From JANOQP01 sp044227705 (lineage in GTDB: Bacteria > Bacteroidota > Bacteroidia > Chitinophagales > Saprospiraceae): DNA of 40,482 bases. The notes under the pieces are model-generated. The model had not been told where the DNA came from and searched no databases. It was given only the letters and a program-made list of their open reading frames with translations. A program made the translations under genes and the position numbers. Shown one piece after another: positions 8,222 to 15,313 of this stretch. Position 1 is the first letter of the stretch. Every line of letters begins with the position of its first letter. The DNA is taken from NCBI GenBank assembly GCA_044227705.1, contig JBGAWE010000010.1, positions 1-40,482 on the forward strand. The letters are read 5' to 3'.

Positions 8222-8533
8222 TCAACCCTTTATGGAGTCGATTTTAATCTTGGTGAACTGCTGGCGGTGCCCGTTCTTGACTCGGTAGCCCTTGCGGCGC
8301 TTCTTCTTGAAGACGACCAACTTGTCGCCCTTGACGTGCGAGACGACCGTCGCGTCGACCGCCGCGCCTGCGAGCACGGGGGCGCCGATGGCCAGCCGCC
8401 CGTCGCGGTCGACGAGGTGGACCTCCTGGAAGCAAACCGAGTCGCCCTCATTGGCTGCCAGCCGGTGGACGAAGATCTGCTGACCTTCCTCAACTTTGAA
8501 TTGTTGACCGGCGATGGAAACGATTGCGAACAT
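8222..8533 (-). CDS. rplU: Ribosomal protein bL21
   Basis: 103 residues, the usual length for bL21, a large-subunit protein that binds 23S rRNA. The start at 8533 (MFAIVSIAGQQFKVEEGQ) is the family N terminus; an in-frame upstream extension is not conserved. Conserved parts include GAPVLAGAAVDATVV and the basic stretch VVFKKKRRKGYRVKNGHRQ near the C terminus, ending FTKIKIDSI. It begins the rplU-rpmA operon, with a recognisable promoter about 50 nt upstream. It lacks the C-terminal extension found on L21 in many related bacteria. Confidence 0.96.
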   Translation of the reverse strand: MFAIVSIAGQQFKVEEGQQIFVHRLAANEGDSVCFQEVHLVDRDGRLAIGAPVLAGAAVDATVVSHVKGDKLVVFKKKRRKGYRVKNGHRQQFTKIKIDSIKG

Positions 8534-8584
8534 GATTTTTGATGAATTTTTTGTTGAAAACAAGCCTGTTTTTCAAAAGGCGGG

Positions 8585-8614
8585 CAAAAGTAGAAAGCCG
8601 GGCCGGGAAACCAA
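8585..8614 (-). promoter_or_regulatory. Promoter of the rplU-rpmA operon
   Basis: On the minus strand, TTG (8614-8612), a 19-nt spacer and TACTTTTG (8592-8585) fit the Bacteroidota consensus. It lies in the gap between gpmI and rplU, so the ribosomal genes need not depend on read-through from gpmI. Confidence 0.6.
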
Positions 8615-8677
8615 GCCCCGAGGCAAGTTCATTTTCTTTTTGGAAGAATGAAAAACGGGCAGGTCCGGCTCCTCAAC

Positions 8678-10204
8678 CTAGCCACGGGTCAAGCTCCGCC
8701 CGGTCATCTCCGGCGGCAGCGGCAGGCCCATCAATTCCAACAGGGTCGGGGCAACGTCGGCAAGCCGCCCGTCCACAAGTTCTTGATTTCCAATGGTTTG
8801 CGGCGATACGAGGATGCACGGAACCGGGTTCTTCGTGTGCGCCGTGTTCGGCGTCCCGTCCTCGTTTATCATGTAGTCGGAGTTGCCGTGGTCGGCGATG
8901 ATGAGGCACGAGTAGCCGTTTTCGAGCGCGAGCGGGACGATTTCCGAGAGGCACCCGTCGACCGTCTCCGCCGCCCGCATGGCCGCCGTGAAGACGCCCG
9001 TGTGGCCCACCATGTCGGTGTTGGCGAAGTTGAGGCAGATGAAATCGGGCCGGTTTTTTCGAATCTCCTCCATGACGGCCGCAGTGATTCCGGGGGCCGA
9101 CATCTCGGGCTGGAGGTCGTAGGTCGCCACCATCGGCGACGGCACCATCCGCCGCGTCTCGCCCGCGAACGGCTCCTCGCGCCCGCCGCTGAAGAAGAAG
9201 GTGACGTGCGGGTACTTCTCCGTCTCGGCGATGCGCAGCTGCGAACGGCCTTGTTTTGAGATGAACTCGCCGAGCGTCATCGTCACGTCGTCCTTTTCAA
9301 AAACGACGTGGACGTTTTGGAAGGAGTCGTCGTAGCGCGTCATCGTCACGTAGTGGAGCGGCAGTTTTTTCATGCCCTGCTCGGGCAGGTCTTTTTGGGA
9401 AAGGACCTCCGTCAGCTCGCGCAGCCGGTCGGTTCGAAAATTGAAACAGATGACCGCATCGCCCGCCTCGATTTTGCCCGACAGACCGGCGGCGGCGACC
9501 GGGCGGATGAACTCGTCGGTCACGCCGTTTTCATAGCTTTTCAATAGAAAATCAGAAAAATCGGCAGTCTCCGCCTCTGCTTTTCCCTCCACGAGTAGGT
9601 CATAGGCGAGTTTGACGCGCTCCCATCTCTTGTCACGGTCCATCGCGTAATAGCGGCCGATGAGGGTGGCGATGCGCGTCCTTTTCCCTTTCAAAAAACC
9701 CTGGAGGTCTCCCAAAAACCCCGCGCCGGATTTTGGGTCGCAGTCGCGGCCATCGGTGAAGGCGTGGACGAATGACTTTTCGACACCGCTTTTTTCGGCA
9801 AGCTCAATCAAGGCCTTGAGGTGGTCGATATGCGAGTGAACGCCGCCGTCGCTGACGAGGCCGAGGAAGTGGACGGCCTTCCCCTCCCTCTTCGCATAAT
9901 CAAAAGCCTCTTTCAAGACCGCGTTTCCGGCCAGCTCGCCCTGCCGGACGGCGATGTTGATGCGCGTCAGTTCTTGGTAGACGACGCGGCCCGCGCCGAT
10001 GTTGAGGTGGCCGACCTCGGAGTTGCCCATCTGGCCGTCGGGCAGGCCCACGTCCTCGCCGTGCGTGACGAGCGTCGAGTGCGGCCGGGTCTGCCAGAGG
10101 ATGTCGAAATAGGGCGTGTTGGCCCGGGCGATGGCGTCGGCTTCGAGCTTTGGGCCGAGGCCCCAGCCGTCGAGGATGATGAGGAAGGCGCGGTTTTGTT
10201 TCAT
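8678..10204 (-). CDS. gpmI: 2,3-bisphosphoglycerate-independent phosphoglycerate mutase
   Basis: 508 residues, the normal length for the cofactor-independent enzyme that interconverts 3- and 2-phosphoglycerate in glycolysis. The start at 10204 (MKQNRAFLIILDGWGLG) puts the metal-binding Asp in its usual place; a TTG six bases upstream is possible but unnecessary. The nucleophilic Ser is in GQMGNSEVGHLNIGAGR. Further motifs are HAFTDGRDCDPKSG, GRYYAMDRDKRWER, FNFRTDRLRE, and the C-terminal metal site (NFANTDMVGHTG, IIADHGNSD, TAHTKNPVP). Only 12 nt separate it from the upstream folB fusion gene, so the two are probably co-transcribed. Confidence 0.97.
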   Translation of the reverse strand: MKQNRAFLIILDGWGLGPKLEADAIARANTPYFDILWQTRPHSTLVTHGEDVGLPDGQMGNSEVGHLNIGAGRVVYQELTRINIAVRQGELAGNAVLKEAFDYAKREGKAVHFLGLVSDGGVHSHIDHLKALIELAEKSGVEKSFVHAFTDGRDCDPKSGAGFLGDLQGFLKGKRTRIATLIGRYYAMDRDKRWERVKLAYDLLVEGKAEAETADFSDFLLKSYENGVTDEFIRPVAAAGLSGKIEAGDAVICFNFRTDRLRELTEVLSQKDLPEQGMKKLPLHYVTMTRYDDSFQNVHVVFEKDDVTMTLGEFISKQGRSQLRIAETEKYPHVTFFFSGGREEPFAGETRRMVPSPMVATYDLQPEMSAPGITAAVMEEIRKNRPDFICLNFANTDMVGHTGVFTAAMRAAETVDGCLSEIVPLALENGYSCLIIADHGNSDYMINEDGTPNTAHTKNPVPCILVSPQTIGNQELVDGRLADVAPTLLELMGLPLPPEMTGRSLTRG

Positions 10205-10216
10205 TTTCAAAAAATT

Positions 10217-10738
10217 TCAGCCCGCAAAAAAGGACAGGCAGGTTGGGCAGAGGCACTTCTTGTACTGCAATTTCACCGAGTCCTGCGTGGCGGGCCAGAC
10301 GGTCTTTGCCGTCGCGTTGCGGCACCAGCAGGTCTGGTCGTTGTAGCAGATCATGGGCTTTTTGCAGCGCGGGCATTCTTGCATGAAGCTCCGGGCATCC
10401 TCGACACGGGCGGCGGCGACTCGGCCGCCGAGCGGCGGGTTGAGCTTTTTCACCGAGACCTCCACGGCGGCAAGGGTCGAAAACTGGAACTTCAGCCGCT
10501 GGATTATGGCCTCGATGAGCGTCTCGATGAGCGCGTGGCGGTCAGCCATCTCGAGCTTGACGGCTTCGTAGATGGTCTCGTAGTTGACGGTCTTCCCGAG
10601 GTCGTCGGCCATGACCGCCTCGCCGGTAGAGGTGTCGACGGAGACATCGACAAGGTACTCCGTGCCGAGGATTTCCTCCTCCGGGTAGACACCGTGGAAG
10701 GCGTGGAACCTCATTCCTTCGAGCGAGATGCGGGCCAT
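10217..10738 (-). CDS. folB: Dihydroneopterin aldolase fused to a Cys-rich CWC domain
   Basis: 173 residues. Residues 1-~118 are FolB, which converts 7,8-dihydroneopterin to 6-hydroxymethyl-dihydropterin in folate synthesis: SLEGMRFHAFHGVYPEEE with the conserved Glu, VNYETIY with the catalytic Tyr, and VKKLNPPLGG with the conserved Lys. Residues ~121-173 form a separate Cys-rich module with Cys at 122, 125, 131, 137, 139, 162, 164 and 167 (ECPRCKKPM, CWC, CLCPTC), matching the Cys_rich_CWC pattern expected to bind metal. The start at 10738 was chosen because MARISLEG is the family N terminus; upstream in-frame codons overlap the divergent gcdH promoter. gpmI follows after 12 nt. The function of the CWC domain, here or as a stand-alone protein, is not known. 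Confidence 0.88.
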   Translation of the reverse strand: MARISLEGMRFHAFHGVYPEEEILGTEYLVDVSVDTSTGEAVMADDLGKTVNYETIYEAVKLEMADRHALIETLIEAIIQRLKFQFSTLAAVEVSVKKLNPPLGGRVAAARVEDARSFMQECPRCKKPMICYNDQTCWCRNATAKTVWPATQDSVKLQYKKCLCPTCLSFFAG

Positions 10739-10832
10739 TTTCAGTTGAAAAAATTGGTTTTGAAATGGGAAAGCCGCCAGCCGTGACGAATCGATGACCG
10801 GCGGAAAGGGGGAATTGCGCCAGCGGCTTGCG

Positions 10833-10840
10833 TACTTTTG
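10833..10840 (+). promoter_or_regulatory. -7 box (TACTTTTG) upstream of the glutaryl-CoA dehydrogenase-like gene
   Basis: An exact TAnnTTTG match 42 nt before the ATG. A TTG lies at 10815-10817, with a spacer of only 15 nt, so the -33 box is weak. Confidence 0.5.
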
Positions 10841-10882
10841 CCGCGCAAATCTTTTCCCGACCAAACTATTTTTTCCAAAAAA

Positions 10883-12106
10883 ATGCAATCAAACGGAACC
10901 GCCACCGCTTCCCGCAAGCCCAAGACCGCCCGCGAAGACCGCTACCAAGCGCACGACTACTACCTCGTCGACGAGTTCCTCACCGACGAGCACAAGCTCG
11001 CCCGAGAGGCCGTCCGGGCCTGGGTGAAAAGCGAGGTCAGCCCGATTATTGAAGACTACGCGGAAAGGGCGGAGTGCCCGACCCATCTTTTCAAAGGGCT
11101 GGCGGAAATCGGCGCGTTCGGCCCGAGCCTCCCGGCCAAGTACGGCTGCGGCGGCATGGACGAAATCGCCTACGGCATCATCATGCAGGAGCTTGAGCGC
11201 TGCGACAGCGGGCTGCGCTCGATGGCCTCGGTGCAGGGGTCGCTCGTGATGTACCCCATCTATAAATACGGGAACGAGGAACAGCGGATGCACTACCTCC
11301 CGAAGCTGGCCAGCGGCGAGATGATTGGCTGCTTCGGCCTCACCGAACCCGACCAGGGCAGCGACCCCGGCGGCATGAAGGCCACCATCCGCGACGACGG
11401 CGACCACTATATCCTCAACGGCGCGAAAATGTGGATCACCAACTCGCCGGTGGCCGACATCGCCGTCGTCTGGGCGAAGGACGAGTCGGGCAAGATTCGC
11501 GGCCTCATCGTCGAGAAGGGGATGAAAGGGTTCACCGCGCCCGAGATTCACGGCAAATGGTCGCTGCGTGCCTCGATTACCGGCGAGCTGGTTTTCGAGG
11601 ACGTTCGGGTTCCGAAAGCGAACCTCTTGCCCAACGTCGCCGGTTTGAAAGGACCGCTCGGCTGCCTGTCGAAGGCCCGTTACGGCATCGCGTGGGGGGC
11701 CATCGGCGCGGCGCTCGACTGCTACGACACCGCGCTACGCTATTCGAAAGAGCGCGTCCAGTTCGGGCGGCCGATCGGCGGGTTTCAATTGACGCAGAAG
11801 AAGCTGGCGGAGATGATAACCGAAATCACGAAGGCGCAATTGCTGGCATGGCGGCTCGGCACCCTCGCCAACGACGGCCGCGCCACGCCCGCCCAAATCT
11901 CGATGGCGAAAAGGAACAACGTGATGACCGCGCTGACCATCGCCCGCGAGTCGCGTCAAATCCTCGGCGGCATGGGCATCACCAACGAGTACCCCATCAT
12001 GCGGCACATGATGAACCTCGAAACCGTCCTCACCTACGAGGGGACTCACGACGTCCACCTGCTCATCACCGGGCACGATGTGACGGGCCTCGACGCCTTC
12101 CGGTGA
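10883..12106 (+). CDS. gcdH: Acyl-CoA dehydrogenase, glutaryl-CoA dehydrogenase type
   Basis: 407 residues. A flavin-dependent enzyme that probably oxidises and decarboxylates glutaryl-CoA to crotonyl-CoA in lysine/tryptophan breakdown. The subgroup call rests on SMASVQGSLVMYPIYKYG and GCFGLTEPDQGSDPGGM. CDSGLRS supplies the Arg that in GCDH holds the glutaryl carboxylate. The catalytic Glu is in YEGTHD (about residue 386). Other flavin and dimer motifs are MWITNSPVADI and ERVQFGRPIGGFQL. The start at 10883 (MQSNGT) follows the predicted -7 box; the longer frame from 10838 would begin inside the promoter region. Two short hairpin repeats lie directly after the stop. The symbol is assigned by similarity to the GCDH subgroup; the substrate is not proven. 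Confidence 0.87.
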   Translation: MQSNGTATASRKPKTAREDRYQAHDYYLVDEFLTDEHKLAREAVRAWVKSEVSPIIEDYAERAECPTHLFKGLAEIGAFGPSLPAKYGCGGMDEIAYGIIMQELERCDSGLRSMASVQGSLVMYPIYKYGNEEQRMHYLPKLASGEMIGCFGLTEPDQGSDPGGMKATIRDDGDHYILNGAKMWITNSPVADIAVVWAKDESGKIRGLIVEKGMKGFTAPEIHGKWSLRASITGELVFEDVRVPKANLLPNVAGLKGPLGCLSKARYGIAWGAIGAALDCYDTALRYSKERVQFGRPIGGFQLTQKKLAEMITEITKAQLLAWRLGTLANDGRATPAQISMAKRNNVMTALTIARESRQILGGMGITNEYPIMRHMMNLETVLTYEGTHDVHLLITGHDVTGLDAFR

Positions 12107-12111
12107 GGCGC

Positions 12112-12130
12112 CCCGAAGCTCTGCTTTGGG
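12112..12130. repeat. Short hairpin repeat, copy 1
   Basis: CCCGAAGC-TCT-GCTTTGGG: an 8-bp stem (one wobble) with a 3-nt loop, 5 nt after the gcdH-like stop. It is similar to copies at 12151-12169 and 39454-39472. It could also act as a weak terminator. Confidence 0.5.
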
Positions 12131-12150
12131 CGTGATGAAATCTGAACGCG

Positions 12151-12169
12151 CCCGAAGCGGAGCTTCAGG
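12151..12169. repeat. Short hairpin repeat, copy 2
   Basis: CCCGAAGC-GGA-GCTTCAGG: the same 8-3-8 layout with one mismatch in the stem, followed by CCACAT. The copy at 39454-39472 is followed by ACACAT, so similarity extends past the stem. Confidence 0.45.
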
Positions 12170-12275
12170 CCACATTGGTCGAAACGCCGCCAACCATTCC
12201 CAAATGCCGCACAATTTCAACCCGAAAAGCCGTTTGGCTAATCCCCGCCTCAAAACCACAGGTCACTTTACAGAC

Positions 12276-13481
12276 ATGGATTACCGATTTTCATTCATCA
12301 AAAAGGCCGCCGCCGCGCTGTGCATCCTCCTGCCGGGGCTGGCTTTTTCGCAGCAGTCGAAGCCCATCGCCTCGGCCGGTGCGGGGCAAAAACAGACTGC
12401 CTCGGCCGCCTCGAAGCCCGCCGCCGCGCAGGCCGACGCGCCCATCTATCTCGTCAACTCCTCTTTCGAGGACATCCCCAGAGCGAGCGAGGCGCCGACC
12501 GGCTGGTACAACTGCGGCCCTGGCTCCGAGTCGCCGCCCGACGTGCAGCCGGGCTTTTTCCAGGTCAACAAGCAGGCGCAGAACGGGAGCACCTATCTCG
12601 GTCTCGTCGTGCGCGACAACGAGACGAACGAGTCCGTCAGCCAGCGCCTTGCCGCGCCGCTCGAGGCGGGGAAGTGCTACACGTGGAGCCTGCAGATCTG
12701 CCGGTCGGAGCTTTACAGCAGCCAGAGCCGCAAGACGAACGACATCGTCAACTACTCGACGCCCGCCAAAGTCCGCGTCTGGGGCGGGACGGGCTATTGC
12801 AACAAGGCCGAGCTTTTGGCCGAGACCTCGCCCATCAAGAACGACCGCTGGCTCCAGTACGACTTTCGGCTGCAGCCGAAACAGGTGGCGACCTACATCG
12901 TCATCGAGGCCTATTGGGTCACGCCGCTGATGTTCTACTACAACGGCAACATCCTCATCGACAACGCCGGGCCGATCTTGCCCATCCAGTGCGCCGAGAA
13001 GCCGCCGAAGCCGAAGCCCGCCGCCGAGGCTTCCGCGACAAAGCCTCCTGCAAAAACCCCTGCCAAAACCCCAGCGGCACCCGCTCCGAAACCCGACGAT
13101 AAGCCCGTCTTCTCGGGCGTGCCGCTCAAACCGGGCGAGATCGTCAAGGTGGAAAAAATCCAGTTCGACGCCGACAAGGCCGACCTCAAGCCGGAGAGCT
13201 ACCCCACCCTCGAACAGATCCACAAGTTTTTGCAGGAGAACGAGCGCGTCGCCATCGAAATCGGCGGCCACACCAACAACCTGCCGCCCGACAACGTCTG
13301 CGACGAGCTTTCCGAGAGCCGCGCAAAGGCCGTCGCCGACTACCTCGTCGGCAAGGGGATACCCGGCGAGCGCGTCAAGTTCAAGGGCTACGGAAAGCGT
13401 TACCCCATCTCGCCGAACACCACGAAGGAAGGGCGCAAAAAGAACCAGCGGGTGGAGATCAAGATTTTGAGCGTCGGCTGA
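12276..13481 (+). CDS. OmpA-family outer-membrane/peptidoglycan-binding protein
   Basis: 401 residues with a signal peptide (FIKKAAAALCILLPGLAFSQ) at the ATG at 12276; the longer in-frame start at 12126 would put a non-hydrophobic tail before it. Residues ~50-245 look like a beta-sandwich, carbohydrate-binding-like domain (LVNSSFEDIPRASEAPTGWY, SVSQRLAAPLEAGKCYTWSL), a layout seen in Bacteroidota surface proteins. A linker rich in Pro, Ala and Lys (~245-285) leads to the OmpA C-terminal domain (~288-401): IQFDADKADLKPES, GHTNNLPPDN, LSESRAKAVADYL, GYGKRYPI and NQRVEIKIL. This domain binds peptidoglycan and anchors the outer membrane. No direct partner is encoded nearby. A long bidirectional hairpin follows the stop. 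Confidence 0.88.
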   Translation: MDYRFSFIKKAAAALCILLPGLAFSQQSKPIASAGAGQKQTASAASKPAAAQADAPIYLVNSSFEDIPRASEAPTGWYNCGPGSESPPDVQPGFFQVNKQAQNGSTYLGLVVRDNETNESVSQRLAAPLEAGKCYTWSLQICRSELYSSQSRKTNDIVNYSTPAKVRVWGGTGYCNKAELLAETSPIKNDRWLQYDFRLQPKQVATYIVIEAYWVTPLMFYYNGNILIDNAGPILPIQCAEKPPKPKPAAEASATKPPAKTPAKTPAAPAPKPDDKPVFSGVPLKPGEIVKVEKIQFDADKADLKPESYPTLEQIHKFLQENERVAIEIGGHTNNLPPDNVCDELSESRAKAVADYLVGKGIPGERVKFKGYGKRYPISPNTTKEGRKKNQRVEIKILSVG

Positions 13482-13491
13482 CCGGCCGGAT

Positions 13492-13545
13492 GCCCAAAAT
13501 GAAAAGCCCGGCTCTCGTGCGAGAGACGGGCTTTTCATTTTGGGC
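13492..13545. terminator. Long bidirectional terminator hairpin
   Basis: A 19-bp perfect outer stem (13492-13510 with 13527-13545), a G/A mismatch and an inner 6-bp stem CTCTCG/CGAGAG. It lies between two convergent genes, 10 nt after one stop and 13 nt from the other. A-rich and T-rich tracts sit inside the stem on both sides. Confidence 0.75.
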
Positions 13546-13558
13546 CTGAAATTGTGTT

Positions 13559-15178
13559 TTACTCGACGGCCAGCTTCCCGCTCTGCCCGTCGGCCTGCCA
13601 AACATAGATGCCTCGCGGCAGCCCTCCGAGCGAGATTTCAAACTCCTCGCCGGTCAAATTCGAGCGGCGAACGACCTCTTTCCCTGAAAAATCGAACATC
13701 CGGAAAAGGCCAGTCCCGCCTTTCCACGGCACCCTCACGGTCGCCGAGCCGGAGGCCGGGTTTGGAAAGATTTCCACCTTAAAGGGTTGGCTGTCAACAG
13801 TTTGCGTCGCCGTCGTCAGCGGGAACTGCGTCCAAAAGGCAATCATCACCATCATCTCGTCGTCGCTCGTGGCTCCCCAGTAGACGGGCGAGCCGGAGTC
13901 GTTTTTCCACGACGCCTCGTGGATGACGCCGGTTGAAATATTGGTCTTCAACAGCGGGTCGAAGTAGCGCATCGGGATGTGCTTGTAGTCGTAGTTGGGC
14001 GAGGCGCACCCGGTCACACCGCCCCCGCAGGCCGCGTCGTAGAGGAAGTCGCCCTTCGTCCCGTTGGCGTTTCGCTGCCAGATTTGATAGCGGGTGCCCC
14101 ACTTGTGGGTGTGGCCCATGAGGCCCCAGAGGTAGATGTCGGGCGAGCCGCCGACTTTGTAGGTCGCTGATTTAGAGAAGGTTGCGCCGTTCCCGGGGAT
14201 GGGGTCGTTGAAGATGTACGGCACGAGCGTGGCGTGCATCTCCTGCTGGGCGGTGCCGATGGGCTGGGTGTAGACGTTGATGTAGGCCTCCGCCTGATAG
14301 ACCTTGTCGAGCGAATAGTTGATGTAGTGGGAGTTGAGGTCGAGGATGATGTCCTTCGACCATTTGAAGGCGGTCGTCGCGGGGAGCTTGAGGTCGGTCG
14401 CCTCTTGCAGCGCGGCGACGAGGTTGATGTTGTTGTGGTAGGAGTTCGTCCGCAGGCCGTCTGGGATGCCGGTCGCGCCGTCCGTCCAGTTGTAGATGAT
14501 GTAGTGGTGCGAGGAGTTGGAAATCTTCACATCGACGCGGTTGACCTCCACGTCGGTCGGCAGCGAGAGGGCGTATTTTTGGAAATACTCCACCTCGCCG
14601 TCGGGCTTGAGGAAAAACGGCCCCATCTTGATTTGAAAACCCTCGCCAGCCGCCGGGGCGGGCGGTGCCTCGGTGAAGGATTTCAGCCCGTTCCCTGCAT
14701 AGAAATCGGTGATGAGCTGCTTGTCGAACGGCCAGCCCGTCGCCGGCGCTCCGAAGAGGACGAACTGGCGAATAAGCTCCTTTTCCTCGTCGGTCAGGGG
14801 AACCCCGGGATAGTTCGGCATTGCCGCTCCCTCGCCCGAGCCGAGCGCGGGGATGGTCGGCTCGAAGCCGCTGTTGATTTTTTTGAACAGAAAGCTCCGG
14901 TCGGGGCGGCCCGGGTACAGGTTTTTCATCCCCTTCGCGGCGGCCGCTGAATTGCCTACAGCATTGTTTTTCAACGAGTTAAGAACGCTGGCCGCTTTCA
15001 GTGCCGTCGTCGCGCCGGTGCCTTCGAGGTCGAGGTTGGCCTCGGGCGAGGCGTGGTCGTGGCATTGGACGCACTTCGTCTGGAAGAGCTGGTAGACCTC
15101 CAGCATCGCGCTCTGCGCCGCCGGTTTTTGATTGAAGAAAAGGAGCGCGACAGCCGCGAGCAGGGTTGCTTTTTTCAT
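13559..15178 (-). CDS. Secreted cytochrome c / PHM-like copper monooxygenase protein with T9SS sorting domain
   Basis: 539 residues from MKKATLLAAVALLFF (signal peptide). Residues ~25-150 form a cytochrome c-like domain with one haem site, CVQCH (36-40). Residues ~180-455 resemble the two-domain fold of copper type II, ascorbate-dependent monooxygenases (PHM/DBH family). The candidate copper ligands occur in the PHM order: HH at 224-225 (NSSHHYIIYN), H284 (LNSHYINYS), the H-x-H pair at 356 and 358 (GHTHKWGT), and Met 442/443 (DEMMVMIAF). Residues ~466-539 are a T9SS C-terminal sorting domain (FPNPASGSATVRV, LPRGIYVW), so it should be secreted or surface-attached through the SprA channel. The neighbour upstream is another T9SS cargo protein. 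Enzyme activity and substrate are inferred. A structural, non-enzymatic role remains possible. Confidence 0.8.
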   Translation of the reverse strand: MKKATLLAAVALLFFNQKPAAQSAMLEVYQLFQTKCVQCHDHASPEANLDLEGTGATTALKAASVLNSLKNNAVGNSAAAAKGMKNLYPGRPDRSFLFKKINSGFEPTIPALGSGEGAAMPNYPGVPLTDEEKELIRQFVLFGAPATGWPFDKQLITDFYAGNGLKSFTEAPPAPAAGEGFQIKMGPFFLKPDGEVEYFQKYALSLPTDVEVNRVDVKISNSSHHYIIYNWTDGATGIPDGLRTNSYHNNINLVAALQEATDLKLPATTAFKWSKDIILDLNSHYINYSLDKVYQAEAYINVYTQPIGTAQQEMHATLVPYIFNDPIPGNGATFSKSATYKVGGSPDIYLWGLMGHTHKWGTRYQIWQRNANGTKGDFLYDAACGGGVTGCASPNYDYKHIPMRYFDPLLKTNISTGVIHEASWKNDSGSPVYWGATSDDEMMVMIAFWTQFPLTTATQTVDSQPFKVEIFPNPASGSATVRVPWKGGTGLFRMFDFSGKEVVRRSNLTGEEFEISLGGLPRGIYVWQADGQSGKLAVE

Positions 15179-15228
15179 TGACTGGGAAATTTTCTGTTCA
15201 AAAATCTGGCTCGGGGCGGGCCAAAACA

Positions 15229-15291
15229 TCAAGCCCAAGCCCGCCGCCAAAGACAGTCAAATTTTGACTTTGGATGCGAGCTTGGGCTTGA
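15229..15291. terminator. Inverted repeat between the two T9SS cargo genes, likely terminator
   Basis: TCAAGCCCAAGC (15229-15240) and its perfect complement (15280-15291) enclose a second smaller palindrome (AGTCAAA/TTTGACT region). It lies 22 nt after the stop of the 15314-18337 gene and 50 nt before the start of the next gene on the same strand. No clean T run follows. Confidence 0.5.
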
Positions 15292-15313
15292 GCTTAACCT
15301 AATTTTGAAAAAA

